Of a DNA stretch of 64,000 bases, positions 31,740 through 43,505 are shown piece after piece (within the stretch, counting starts at the first letter, position 1; every line of letters begins with the position of its first letter). Where the stretch lies: NCBI RefSeq assembly GCF_905171765.1, contig NC_053392.1, forward strand, positions 396,642,119-396,706,118, given 5' to 3'. Origin of the DNA: Bufo bufo (Eukaryota > Chordata > Amphibia > Anura > Bufonidae). Below the pieces are notes generated by a model. The model was given only the letters and a program-made list of their open reading frames with translations, did no database searches and was not told where the DNA came from. Made by a program: the position numbers and the translations under genes.

Positions 31740-32451
31740 GTGGTGCCAATATTCAAAAAGGGTCCAAAAACAGAGGCCGGAAACTATAGGCCGGTAAGTT
31801 TAACATCTGTCGTCGGTAAACTGTTTAAAGGTTTTCTAAGAGATGCTATATTGGAGTACCTCAATGAAAATAAGCAAATCATGCCATATCAGCATGGCTT
31901 AATGAGAGATTGGTCATGTCAAACTAATTTAATCAGTTTTCTATGAGGAGGTAATCAGTTTTAATGGATGTCGTATATCTGGACTTCTCCAAAGCATTTG
32001 ACACTGTACCGCATGAAAGGTTAGCATATAAAATGAGAATGCTTAGACTGGGAGAAAACATCTGTATGTGGGTAAGTAACTGGCTCAGTAATATAAAACA
32101 AAGGGTGGTTATTAATGGTACACACTCAGATTGGGTCACTGTCACTAGTGGAGTACCTCAGTGGTCAGTATTGGGCCCTATTCTCTTCAATATATTTATT
32201 AATGATCTTGTAGAAGGCTTGCACAGTAAAATATCCATTTTTGCAGATGACACTAAACTGTGTAAAGTAATTAACATGGAAGAGGACAGTATGCTGCTAC
32301 AGAGAGATCTGGATAGATTAGAGGCTTGGGCAGAGAAGTGGCAAATGAGGTTTAACACTGACAAATGTAAGGTTATACACATGGGAAGGAATAATGCAAG
32401 TCACCCGTACATACTAAATGGTAAAACACTGGGTAACACTGACATGGAAAA
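31740..32451 (+). pseudogene. CR1-type RT fragment (broken)
   Basis: Two frames match the RT of the intact copy at 25839-28685. 31740-31946 covers VPIFKKGPKTEAGNYRPVSL to TNLISF. 31964 onward covers VVYLDFSKAFDTVPHERL through GVPQWSVLGPILFNIFIND and IFADDTKLCK to GNTDMEN. A short deletion removes the equivalent of EEVRSRLDSGES between them and breaks the frame. The N-terminal endonuclease is absent. Confidence 0.88.
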
Positions 32452-33314
32452 TTACTGACCCAATGCCAAACCGGTCATGCTGGAGGATGTTGCAGGCAGC
32501 AGAACGTTCTCCACGGCGTCTCCAGACTCTGTCACGCCTGTCACATGTGCTCAGTGTGAACTTTCATCTGTGAAGAGCACAGGGCGCCAGTGGCGAATTT
32601 GCCAATCTTTGTGTTCTCTGGCAAATGCCAAACGTCCTGCACGGTGTGTGTAAGCACAACCCCCACCTGTGGACGTCGGGCCCTCATATCACCCTCATGG
32701 AGTCTGTTTCTGACCGTTTGAGAAGACACATGCACATTTGTGGCCTGCTGGAGGTCATTTTGCAGGGCTCTGTCAGTGCTCCTCCTGTTCCTCCTTGCAC
32801 AAAGGCGGAGGTAGCGGTCCTGCTGCTGGGTTGTTGCCCTCCTATGGCCTCCTCCACGTCTCCTGATGTACTGGCCTGTCTCCTGGTAGCGCCTCCATGC
32901 TCTGGACACTACGCTGACAGACACAGCAAACCTTCTTGCCACAGCTCGCATTGATGTGCCATCCTGGATAAGCTGCACTACCTGAACCACTTGTGTGGGT
33001 TGTAGACTCAGTCTCATGCTACCACTAGAGTGAAAGCACCGCCAGCATTCAAAAGTAACCAAAACATCAGCCAGGAAGCATAGGAACTGAGAAGTGGACT
33101 GTGGTCACCACCTGCAGAACCACTCCTTTATTGGGGGTGTCTTGCTAATTGCCTATAATTTCCACCTGTTGTCTATCCCATTTGCACAACAGCATGTGAA
33201 ATTGATTGTCACTCAGTGTTGCTTCCTAAGTGGACAGTTTGATTTCACAGAAGTGTGATTGACTTGGAGTTACATTGTGTTGTTTAAGTGTTCCCTTTAT
33301 TTTTTTGAGCAGTG
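32452..33314 (-). mobile_element. Truncated Tc1-like transposon
   Basis: The right end (CACTGCTCAAAAAAATAAAG, read on the minus strand) ends at 33314 before TA. The left end and the C-terminal half of the transposase are missing at the junction with the LINE at about 32452. Confidence 0.88.
32541..33062 (-). pseudogene. Tc1-like transposase N-terminal part
   Basis: The 173-codon frame begins [10 protein letters not shown]. Its bipartite paired-like DNA-binding region ([19 protein letters not shown], then [17 protein letters not shown]) recognises terminal repeats in this family. The catalytic core is absent except for [16 protein letters not shown] sequence at the end, so it is inactive. The real start may be downstream of the first ATG. 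Confidence 0.8.
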
Positions 33315-33768
33315 TATAAATATATCAGGGGTCAGTACAGCGATCTCTCCCATCATCTATTTATCCCCAGGACTGTGACAAGGGGACATCCTCGGGGAGG
33401 AAAGAAGGTTTGTACACAAACATAGAAAAGGATTCTTTACGGAAAGAGCAGTGAGACTATGGAACTCTCTGCCTGAGGAGGGGGTGATGGTGAGTTAACT
33501 AAAAGAGTTCAAGGGGGGACTGGATGTATTTCTGGAGTGTAATAAAATTACAGGCTATAGCTACTAGAGATGGGTCGTTGATCCAGGAAGTTATTCTGAT
33601 TGCCTGATTGGAGTCGGGAAGAAATTTTTTCCCCTTAAGTGGGGAAAATTTGCTTCTACCTCACAGGTGTTTTTTTTTGCCTTCCTCTGGATCAACTTGC
33701 AGGATAACAGGCCGAACTGGATGGACAGATGTCTTTTTGCGGCCTTATGTACTATGTTACTATGTTAC
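33315..33768 (+). pseudogene. CR1-type ORF2 C-terminus and 3' UTR
   Basis: From about 33317 the sequence matches the C-terminal codons of the intact LINE (equivalents of YIRGQY, LFIPRTVT and RAVRLWNSLPEE) with frame damage. It then continues through the same 3' UTR to the TATGTTAC tail at about 33752-33768. Confidence 0.85.
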
Positions 33769-33770
33769 TA

Positions 33771-34224
33771 ACAGAAAACATCTTTCCCTTTCTCTGTATA
33801 CTGACTGCTACAAAAGGATAATATTTTTTATTTAACTTTAAATGGCATAATACTGCTGAAATGAATAGGAAAAGCAGCCAAAATTATTTAAAAAATTGTT
33901 TTCTATGTTGAACTAAAAAAATATCTCTTTAAACTTGGGGACGGTTATCTAGTAAAGTTTCACTTAAATATCTGCTTTATTTTGCAGGAGGCATTTTTGG
34001 TTTCCTATATAATATGCAGATAAATAAGACAAGCATCAATTAAATAGATAATACTATCAACATAGCTTAAAACTGAACACAAGCAATTTGTCATATATGC
34101 ACTGATAAGTACCAATCTATTTATCATAGCAAACTAACAAGTTTACTGGTGCTCTTACTTAAAAATGTTGTGAGTATGCTGCAAGGAAGGTCAGTGCCTC
34201 AATGACAAATTCAAGAAGTAAAAG
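33771..34224. other. Unassigned AT-rich sequence
   Basis: No gene, RNA or terminal repeat is recognised. Confidence 0.4.
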
Positions 34225-34232
34225 AAGAATTA

Positions 34233-34821
34233 CTGTCTGACTGCACCTAAGTACCAACGACTAGAAGCCGGGTTCTAACATGTCTGCTGTCCTCTAAGTT
34301 ATAATTAGTATCTATATGTGACACCATCCAGCCTACCTTTTCTTCTAGAGGAGAGTACGCGATATCGATGTGTAGTGGTGAATACTTGATAGTTGTGCCG
34401 ATCTTTCAGCCCAGGGGAAGCGGTCAGGCTGTGTAGTTGGAAACGTGCCCTGGTCGGCAGCACGTTTCCTATTCAAAAAAGCTTGCACTCCAAATCGGAG
34501 CGCACAGGAGGTCCACAACAGCTCCTGTAGCTGTAAGCTAGCGTGACGTCACCAGCGCTCCGATTTGGAGTGCAAGCTTTTCTGAAAAGTAAACGTACTG
34601 CTGGCCAGGGCACATTTTCCAACTACACAGCCTGAATGCTTCCAACGGACTGGAGGATCGGGACAACTATCAAGTATTCACCACTACACATCAACATCGC
34701 GGACTGTCCTCTACAAGTACACTGTGTCACATATAGATACTAAGTATAACTTAGAGGACAGCAGACGTTGTAGACTCCGCTTCTAGTCACTGGTACTTAG
34801 GTGCAGTCAGAGAGTAAGTGC
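34233..34821. mobile_element. 589-bp foldback element
   Basis: Almost the whole element is one imperfect palindrome centred near 34535, with arms of about 270 bases (GACTGCACCTAAGTACCA near the left end, its complement near the right). An 8-bp direct repeat AAGAATTA flanks it (34225-34232 and 34822-34829), which would fit a hAT-like target duplication. The outermost 7-10 bases are not symmetrical. Confidence 0.75.
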
Positions 34822-34837
34822 AAGAATTAAATATATA

Positions 34838-35777
34838 CAATACAGACCAAAAGTTTGGACACACCTTCTCATTCAAAGAGTTTTCTTTTTTTTCATGACT
34901 ATGAAAATTGTAGATTCACACTAAAGGCATCAAAACTATGAATTAACACATGTGGAATTATATACATAACAAACAAGTGTGAAACAACTGAAAATATGTC
35001 ATATTCTAGGTTCTTCAAAGTAGCCACCTTTTGCTTTGATTACTGCTTTGCACACTCTTGGCATTCTCTTGATGAGCTTCAAGAGGTAGTCCCCTGAAAT
35101 GGTTTTCACTTCACAGGTGTGCCCTGTCAGGTTTAATAAGTGGGATTTCTTGCCTTATAAATGGGGTTGGGACCATCAGTTGCGTTGAGGAGAAGTCAGG
35201 TGGATACACAGCTGATAGTCTTACTGAATAGACTGTTAGAATTGGTATTATGGCAAGAAAAAAAGCAGCTAAGTAAAGAAAAACGAGTGGCCATCATTAC
35301 TTTAAGAAATTAAGGTCAGTCAGTCAGCCGAAAAATTGGGAAAACTTTGAAAGTAAGGGCTATTTGACCATGAAGGAGAGTGATGGGGTGCTGCGTCAGA
35401 TGACCTGGCCTCCACAGTCACCGGACCTGAACCCAATCGAGATGGTTTGGGGTGAGCTGGACAGCAGAGTGAAGGCAAAAGGGCCAACAAGTGCTAAGCA
35501 TCTCTGGGAACTCCTTCAAGACTGTTGGAAGACCATTTCAGGGGACTACCTCTTGAAGCTCATCAAGAGAATGCCAAGAGTGTGCAAAGCAGTAATCAAA
35601 GCAAAAGGTGGCTACTTTGAAGAACCTAGAATATGACATATTTTCAGTTGTTTCACACTTGTTTGTTATGTATATAATTCCACATGTGTTAATTCATAGT
35701 TTTGATGCCTTCATAGTCATGAAAATAAAGTAAACTCTTTGAATGAGAAGGTGTGTCCAAACTTTTGGTCTGTACTG
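34838..35777 (+). mobile_element. Internally deleted Tc1-like element with long inverted ends
   Basis: 940 bp between TA at 34836-34837 and 35778-35779. The ends CAATACAGACCAAAAGTTTG and (inverted) CAGTACAGACCAAAAGTTTG extend into inverted repeats of about 270 bases (34838-35108 and 35525-35777) that include the transposase C-terminal coding part. The catalytic middle is deleted. Confidence 0.9.
35251..35636 (+). pseudogene. Tc1-like transposase, internally deleted
   Basis: The N-terminal codons start at the ATG near 35251 (MARKKAAK), with a stop soon after. The C-terminal part, open from 35364, has MTWPPQSPDLNPIEMVWGEL with the catalytic Glu, and ends at 35636. Everything between the DNA-binding region and the last catalytic residue is missing, so the element depends on a transposase made elsewhere. 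Confidence 0.85.
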
Positions 35778-35779
35778 TA

Positions 35780-38385
35780 TATATACACACCTTAAAAGTT
35801 AGAGAACCTAAATAATATTTTTGCAGATGGATATTATTCGTAATCATAGCCTATACAAATATGAAAAATGTTACAACTAGAAAGAGCCAAATATGATATA
35901 AATCTCTATATTCAAAATTTGTTTATGCGTACCAGGTTTTCTGGTCATTTCACTTCAAAAAATATTAAACCAGTACTCAGATACAAAAAAGAAAATCTAC
36001 CAATCCATAATACTTAAGATTATTTTTATGGTTGCTGGTACTTGGAAAAAGCTATGCTCTAAAAATATTACATTTTAATTTATTCCTTAATCCCGGTATG
36101 TGAAAAACACTGGTAAGAGGCTGTAGTTTTTCTCAACGGTTGTACACTGTGGTACAGAGCTGTAATTCAGTTCGTCCTGTTATAGCCTTAGCAATACATG
36201 CTAGAACAGTTGGCCTGAAAAAATCTCTTTATGCAGCCTTTTCAGCCACAAAGAATTGACCTTTTGTAAAACAAATTCCTATGGATAAAAAAAGGACAGT
36301 TGGTACTTATGCAAATGCCTTGAAACAAACAGAACTGTTCTTTGGATTAAAAAGCCAAATTATATTGGAATAAATAAGTACATTGAAGACATGGGACTAA
36401 ATTCTCTCTGCTTCTAAAATTAAAAAATTTCTGAAAGTCCCTCCTCCAGCTATACAATACATATGCACATCTAGTTTTAATTGTATTGCAAACCTTGCTT
36501 TTATTATTGTACAAACTGGATATATAATCAATAAATAAAAAAAATAGATATTAGTGATAAGTGACCATCTCTGTAGTCAGTTCTAAACAGAGGTTTCTTC
36601 TGCTAGAGATCTGGTACCCTGGTTGGCCAGTCCAACCCTAGTAGAACATACTGCAAAAGTTGGAATGCAATGTAATTTTTTGTGGTGTGGTAAATATGAA
36701 TAGTATTACAAACTATAGTTAAGAGTTCTTGTTGTCTAGTTAAAATTTAAAAACATAATAACATACATATTCATACAAGTATGCACATATATCTCACTTC
36801 CACGTCACGCTACATCAATATTTATAATTCATGGTGGCAATGCATTTTGCTTAGGCATCACATGCCTGCGGACCGTTCCCCACATTAATAAATGTAAACA
36901 GTACTTAATCAAATTAAGTTCTTTTTATTATTATTTTTTCTCTCAGACTCCTTCCTTCCTGGAAATCTATCACTGCCTTGCCAAGGGGGCAGTTACCTGG
37001 GAAGCTTAACTCTGACACTGTGGTGATTGCAAAGCATCAGAGAGAAGAAAACTAGTCCCCCTTGAATGAAGACTCCAGTTGGTAGCTGTATAAGAGCTTG
37101 TTTTTTGTGGAATGAGTTGTGTTTTCAATGGCACCATTTTGGGGTTCATATACCTTATTCACTTTTAATAACTCTTTCTGTTAATTGATGGAGCTGTGTG
37201 AGGGCTTGTTTCTTTTTTGTGTTGTTGTCGGACAGGCTCTAGTTTGATCACTTTTTATTCTACTGAATGAATTAACAAAAAGCAGAAATTCTAGAATTGG
37301 TTATTTTTCACAGCATTCAGTATAATTGACATATTAAGTTTCTTCTGGGATTGACTCGATTATGGAGGTAACCTTTTTTTTATATAGCTGTGTAATGGCT
37401 TTTTATGTGTGCTGACCTATAGTATTTTTTGAAATATGACTTTTTGATCAGTTTTTGTTCTTTTTTTTTTGTTGTTGTTTGTTAGAGGAGACAAAAAGAA
37501 CCCCAACAAATCTGTATTGTTTTAATGTTTTTTTAAAGGAGTTCACTGCACTGTATAATTGACGTTATTCTGTGGGTCCAATATCAAATTTATAGAGCCT
37601 ATTTATGCTTTACTACTTTTGTAACAAGAAAAAACTATAAACTTTTTTTGTGTGTTGCTCTATTCTAAGAGCAATATTTTACTATTTAAATCAACATAAC
37701 TATTTAAGCTCTTGTTTATTGTGGGAAGACTTCTGGTACCATTTTATTTACATGACTTTTTGATCACTTTTTATTGCACTTTTTGAAAAGTGACATGAAC
37801 AGCAATTTTGGCTTTTTGTAACGTGCAGGTTAACTTTATGGGACAGGTCATTATGGACATACTGACAGCAATTATAACATCAATTTTTTATTTTTATTAG
37901 TCCCAAGAGTAGATTTTAACATGCGATCCTTTGCTTACAAAATGGACTGAACTACTTATGTAGTGCAGGGTATTAGGACTGCCTGACAGTAATCTATTGA
38001 TAATTAGCTTCCAGCAGGGTCTAGTAGGATGTCATAAACACCTTTTGGAATTTGATTTGGAAATCCCAGAATATAATTATCTGCTGGCACTGGCACTATA
38101 CATAACACCATCCACCTCGAAAGGGATTTGTGGAGAAGCAAATAGTACTGTGTAATTGCTGGCAGTGATATAAAAACACACTGATCTTCAAAACCATGAG
38201 GTAAAAAGTAGGAGAGTCTACTATATTCCAGAGCAGAGACTGGGCATCAGCATATCTTCAGCAAGATTTAAAATTCCACCAAAGAATTAAGACGTAACAC
38301 GAAACAGAAAGCAGCAGTGGAAATAGCAGTGACATCCTAATATCACACTTGTATGTCTGGTCTGATAACAAGCTTGCCAAGCTTG
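35780..38385. other. Unassigned DNA with degenerate TTAA-element relics
   Basis: There is no supported gene. 37080-37880 contains repeated motifs of the GAGGGCTTGTTTCTTTTTTG and ACTTTTTGATCACTTTTTAT kind. These resemble the internal repeats of the TTAA element at 60720-61600, so an old relative is likely. The rest shows only AT-rich, diverged sequence. Confidence 0.5.
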
Positions 38386-38388
38386 GAA

Positions 38389-38582
38389 AACAAATCCCAG
38401 CACAATGATAAGATCCAATAAAATGTCCACTTTATTGTCCAAAGTTAAAAAGATTTCAGTATGAATCACAGCATGAGTGGCAGATAGCTACTAGTCATGC
38501 TATGATTAATTCTGGAATCTTTTTAACTTTGAACAATTAAGTGGACATTTTATTGGATCTCATCATTGTGCTGGGATTTGTT
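38389..38582. repeat. Foldback repeat, ~70-bp arms
   Basis: 38389-38460 and 38512-38582 are imperfect reverse complements (AACAAATCCCAGCACAATGA and its complement at the outer ends). No coding content. Confidence 0.85.
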
Positions 38583-38950
38583 GTTCTTTATAATGGCCAG
38601 TTTCTCCAAGCCGCCTGAGTATTCAAGGAAAATACTTTTAAAGTGGAAGTGAGCTGGACTTTTCATTGCATTTCGGATAACAAGCTATATTATTGAAAAA
38701 CCAAAGCTTCCAATAGCATCACCACCCACACTCGAAATTTTGACTGTTAAATATGAAACATTATGTATTTTATCAACCTTTCAAGCCAAGTAATCATAAC
38801 AGATATATAAATCATAGTGTTGCAATACCAAACACTAATTGGGGACATTTTAACAACCATCATCTATTTTTGTAGTAAAATCTGCAAGTGCCCTGCAATG
38901 TGTGCAGCCTCCTGGATTGACACCAGGAGTATCCAGGTGACACGGTATAT

Positions 38951-39703
38951 ATGTACACGGATGATGATATCCTAAGGTTAATTGGAACAGACTCTGGTGA
39001 TGTCTCTTTCCTCAGCAATTTATTAAAGTGCAAGTGTGAACAAGAATCCAAAAAGTTGATCACCATGGAACTCCATTTAAGCACTTTGAGGGAGTACTAT
39101 AAAAATCGACGGATCCCGAGGGGTCTCAGATCACATCTGCGCCCTAACCTATTTCCGAATGATACAGACTTTTGTACAAAGTTTGAAGCGGTGAGTAACA
39201 AGTACTCCTTTGATCTCATGTTATTGAACATTGACTTTCTCTGTAAAGAGGTTGACAACATTAAGAAAATCATTGTGGATTTGAATGTACAAATCCAAGG
39301 TCTAATCAATGTGGATGACTTTGCTGTACATAATGATAAAATTGCACAGCACATGCAACGTCATAAGTGTGAAACCGAGAGAATAAAGCGTGATAAATGG
39401 CACAGGGACCTCGAGGATTACCAGTCGGGTAAAGTTTACAATTGGCGGAATCCACAACCTCAGAACAGACCGAGAAGGAGACACAATCGGCGCTTTGATC
39501 ATGGACATTTCGGTTTCTCTACTTTTGACTCAGAGTCCACTGATGAGTCCTCCACATCCGTTTTTTTAGGAAAACAAGGCGGCGGAGATGCCGCAGGGGC
39601 GGAAGGAAACACCATCGACCCCACAAAAGGATCGTTACCTCCCAACCCGGGGAAGAACAGGGGAGTACCAATGAGATTAACGAGACGCAACCCCAGGAAA
39701 TGA
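38951..39703 (+). pseudogene. PLE-2 N-terminal region
   Basis: A 250-codon frame beginning MYTDDDILRLIG. It is charged, with a probable helical segment around LNIDFLCKEVDNIKKIIVDLN and a basic Pro/Arg-rich stretch (RRRHNRRFDHGHFGF) near residue 180. It has no enzyme motif. The next frame overlaps it by four bases (ATGA at 39700-39703) and continues the PLE protein. The same frame upstream of 39700 also gives plausible sequence, so a frameshift between about 39560 and 39700 is likely, rather than two real genes. Confidence 0.6.
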
Positions 39704-41884
39704 TACAGTTGGTAGTAAACATTTCATCAGTTGAACTCACCTTGGAACAGACTCAAGTGTTGGGTCGAGGTTTAACCTTTTCCCCCACAACTGAAAGGGA
39801 ATGGTTCACTCTTGAATTGGACTTACAACGTTTTTTCAGAAATCTGCGACTAAAAAGTTTTTTTGCTTTAAAGAAAAGTGATAATATGGGGGTAGGTTTA
39901 CTTAGTAATAAAAATGTTGCTGAATTAACGTGCAATAAGTTTGATTTAAAGAAACCTAGTAATTTCTCTCCCCCCCACACTAACCATGTGGTTGAGTCGT
40001 ATATCCAGATTGTACACAAGCAAATTGAAAATTTGAGGCCTTCATTTATGGGTATAAACAATCTAACCAAATTGGAACGTCAAGCCATCCTGTCATTGGA
40101 GAAGGATGACCGTATTACTATAAAACCTGCTGACACAGGTGGGGCGGTGGTTGTCATGGATACTGCAATGTATGTAGAGGAAATCAATAGACAATTACAG
40201 GATGCGGAAGTCTATGAACAATTACCTGGGGACCCCAAATAGGAGATTATGCGTGACATAGGAGTGATATTGGAGGAGGCGGTACAAAATTCCATCATTG
40301 ATGATGGGCTATATAAATATCTTAAAGTGAGTCACCCTGTCACTCCTATGTTATACATACTCCCCAAGATACTTAAAAGGCTAGATAATCCGCCAGGCCA
40401 ACCCATTGTATCAGGCAGAAATTCGGTCTTTAACTCTATTTCGATATTCCTTGACAGGCTTTTGCAGATCCGTGCGACCTCCGCCCCATCCTATGTCAAG
40501 GACACTGGACATTTTCTGTTTAAATTACGTGAGTTGCAGCTTCCATCTCAGTTCTTGTTGGTCAGTTTTGACATTGTTTCCTTGTACACGTCCATTGATC
40601 ATACATATGGTCTGAATGTCGTCGATGTGGCCCATCGGGATGTGCTGGTTTGTCCTCCGCCTCTTGGAGGTGGTCCTGAGGAGGAATTACTTTCTCTTCG
40701 GGGACACCTTCTATCAACAGAGGCGGGGTGTGGCCCCCACCTACGCCAACATCTTTATGGCCGAGGTGGAGGACAGATTGGTATACCAATCCCAATATTT
40801 TGGGAGGGTCCTATGTTGGTGGCGCTACATCGACGACATCTTTATGATCTGGACTGGTACAACTGATGAGTTGGATGATTTTCATCTACACCTGAATTCA
40901 GGTGTACCTGGGTTACAGTTCACCGTCACGTCTTCTGAAAGTGAACTTCACTTCTTGGATGTGCGAGTCTATGTAGTGGGGAGTGAAATTAAAACAGACC
41001 TCCATCAGAAGCCTACTGATAGGAACACCCTTCTCACTCATGACAGTTACCACCCACGTCGGATGTTAGACTCCTTAACTTGGAGCCAACTATTAAGAGT
41101 CAGAAGGATTGTATCCGATGATGTTAATTTTACACAGAGGGTGGACGCCATGTGTGACAGATTTACTGAACGGGGTTATCCCAGAAAGATCCTAGACAGG
41201 ACAAAAAAGAGGGTTACATTGATTGACAGAGATTCTGCACCCCACAAATCATCGAGAGCCAAGGTCGCGAGTAGAGTTCCTTTTGTGTCTGTGTATGGTC
41301 GGGACAGTGGAGATATTGCTCATATCCTTAGAAAAGAGTGGCATATACTACAAAGAGGTTTGCCAGATATTGAGGAATTCAGTGCCCCTCCATTAATGGC
41401 GTACAAGAGGAACTCTATTTTGCGTGACAGTCTGGTAAAGACAGATATTGGAGGTTCAAGTTTGGGCACACAAAAGCTCTTGGCCCCACGTAGAAATGGA
41501 ACCTTTCCTTGCTTGTCCTGTTGCAATTGTGGTAACATTCTAAAAGGGGATCATTTTTCTCATCCTTACAGTGGTAAGAAATATAAGATTAATGGCTACT
41601 ACACATGTAGATCCCAAGATGTTGTGTATGTCATACAATGTCCTTGTAGTCTCATCTATGTTGGTAAGACTACGATGGAGATTCGTGAGCAGATCAACAA
41701 ACATAAAAGTACAATCCGCAAAACCAACTTGGACAAACCGGACAAACCAGTAGCCAAACATTTTGTGGAGGCAGGATACTCTGTCAATCAATTGCGCTTC
41801 AGGGTGATAGATAGTGTGGGTGTTTTACGTAGGGGTGGAGACAGAGATGCTGAAAAAAAGAACTCAAAGGGATATACACCCTAA
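39700..41884 (+). pseudogene. PLE-2 reverse transcriptase / GIY-YIG (broken)
   Basis: 39700-40242 holds the pre-RT region (LTLEQTQVLGRGLTFSP, KPADTGGAVVVMD) and stops at TAG 40240-40242. The same frame resumes from 40249 with ILPKILKRLDNPPGQPIVSG and LVSFDIVSLYTSIDH. A frameshift near 40600-40650 leads to the frame open to 41884: QQRRGVAPTYANIFM, WWRYIDDIFMIW (catalytic DD), CLSCCNCGNI knuckle, and GIY-YIG VVYVIQCPC ... LIYVGKTT. The MG.P box expected between GVA and PTYANIFM is missing, an in-frame loss of about six codons compared with PLE-1. The last frame ends early after GGDRDAE. One base missing from the A run at 41853-41859 explains this, because one added base restores a longer tail. 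Confidence 0.85.
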
Positions 41885-42544
41885 GGTCCCAGCAACCTTA
41901 TGGACTCAATCTGGAGTTCAATGTTGCAGGGATCAGTTAGGCCTTCATCCGTTACAAGTATTGATATGTTTTTATATGAGATGTTTAAATGCACCCCCTG
42001 GTTAATCACAACATTGATTGAGGTATCTCTATATAATGATTGCCATGCCCTATTATTGTGGGGCATCTTTAATATAGGATCAGTGTGCTAACTATTATTA
42101 CTCCTTATAACATTGTGATTATCTCTCCTCATGTTAGTGGGCAAAAACTTCATATACTTCATGGTCCATCTCGTGAAGATGCGCATGTCCTAGGCGGTGA
42201 CAGTTTGCGATCGCATCATAGCGTGGCTAGTAACAGCGTATATATAAACAGCGGTCATGTGATCGAGATTATCGGTCGCGGACCAATGACGTGTATGGAC
42301 ATGCGCAGTTACTCGACAGGCACGTCGAGGTCCACATAGCTGCGATTATGGAAAGCCCATACAGGTGAGCTGGAGGGGCGTATATACAGTACATTATGTT
42401 AAATAGGTACTGCATTGCGAACCTTTTTCTATTGGTTTCAATCAGATTTGCTTCATTAATTCTGTTTTTTGATTGGGTGAATAACTTTGTGGGAGTGCAT
42501 GTTTTTAACTATTTATATGTGGGTATTATCACTTGTATTGTATG

Positions 42545-42577
42545 CTTGACAAAGGCTAGATGTAGTTGAAACGTTGC
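42545..42577 (+). ncRNA. Hammerhead-like motif in PLE-2 3' region
   Basis: CTTGACAAA, stem GGCTA/TAGTT with loop GATG, then GAAACGTTG. The order is the same as in PLE-1 (3238-3275), but the stem sequence differs and still pairs (two G-U pairs). Core G8 is A here, so it is probably inactive. Confidence 0.4.
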
Positions 42578-42714
42578 AATTTTTGTACACCGTGCCAGGG
42601 AGTTCTGAATAAAGAGGTAATTTGTTTGGAGATGCTGCTGTAGCCTAAATTTGCTACTGCCTTCACCTTGACCGCCCTGGATCTGGGGTCTTCAGCTCAG
42701 CAGCTGCATTCCTT

Positions 42715-43010
42715 CAACTAAAGCTCTGGAAGCCTTTTTGTGTGCTGCTCCTGTCTTTCGTTTTCTAGCACTCCGTGTGCTGTCCGCATCCGTTGCTCCG
42801 TTCCGCTGCCCCGCAAAAAAAAAATATAACATGTCCTATTCTTGTCCGTTTTGCGGACAAGAATAGGCATGTCTACAATGGGCCGCCTGTTCCGTTCCGC
42901 AAATTGGAAAAGGCACACAGGCAGCTTCCGTGTTTTGCGGATCTGCAATTTGCAGACCGCAAAAAACAGAACGGTCGTGTGCATGAGGTCGAAAACTAAG
43001 AATACAGTTA
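42715..43010. repeat. Harbinger-type MITE fragment
   Basis: It contains the palindrome TTGTCCGTTTTGCGGACAAG and GTGTTTTGCGGATCTGC, as in the MITE at 23539-23824. The right side ends near GGTCGTGTGCATGAGGTC. A clear left terminal repeat and target duplication were not found. Confidence 0.6.
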
Positions 43011-43497
43011 CAGTACTGCTACCCCGGCCATTACTGGACTTAGAGTACTGCCTAATGCTCCCAAATACTATACTATTAAAATAATAGCATCTGAGCACAC
43101 AGATACAGTTGAAAACAGGGCCAGAACTAGAAAATGCTGGGCCCCATAGCAAACTTTTAGAGCCCAAATTAATTCAGAGCCCAGATGTGACCCCTAAATG
43201 AATCACTTCTTAGAGTAGACAACCACTGAAATTAGCTTAGACATCAGAGCAAACCCCTGGATTAACTAAAACACAAGATCATTAAATAAATTCCAGGCTC
43301 ATGAAAAAGCCAGACTCAGTCTGGCAGTGTATGACTATTCTCTGGTGAACACTGCCAACATTAACATTAGCAACTTTACGTTAGCAGGTAAGTGACAGAC
43401 TGCTGATTTCAATGTATCTGACACTACTTTATGCTGCACTCTTTGTAAGAAACTATGCAGATTGTGTGATACTGCACCACACAGAGAGATAGCAGTG
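43011..43497. other. Unassigned sequence
   Basis: No gene or repeat end is recognised. Confidence 0.4.
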
Positions 43498-43505
43498 GTG
43501 ATAAC

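Larger units (their letters stand above)
31737..33768 (+). mobile_element. CR1-type LINE fragment, split by a Tc1 fragment
   Basis: Left part 31737-32451 encodes RT. Right part 33315-33768 encodes the C-terminal end and the 3' tail, ending in two copies of the TATGTTAC octamer. Between them sits a truncated Tc1-like element (32452-33314). About 300 or more bases of LINE sequence between the parts are missing. Confidence 0.88.
38951..42650 (+). mobile_element. Second Penelope-like element
   Basis: This is a plus-strand PLE distinct in sequence from the one at 3127-7033. It carries a longer N-terminal region, RT, a Cys-rich linker and GIY-YIG, then a 3' region of about 650 bases. That region holds a hammerhead-like motif at 42545 and GAATAAAG near 42605. 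The 5' end is not defined. No terminal inverted copy is present within the window. Confidence 0.85.
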
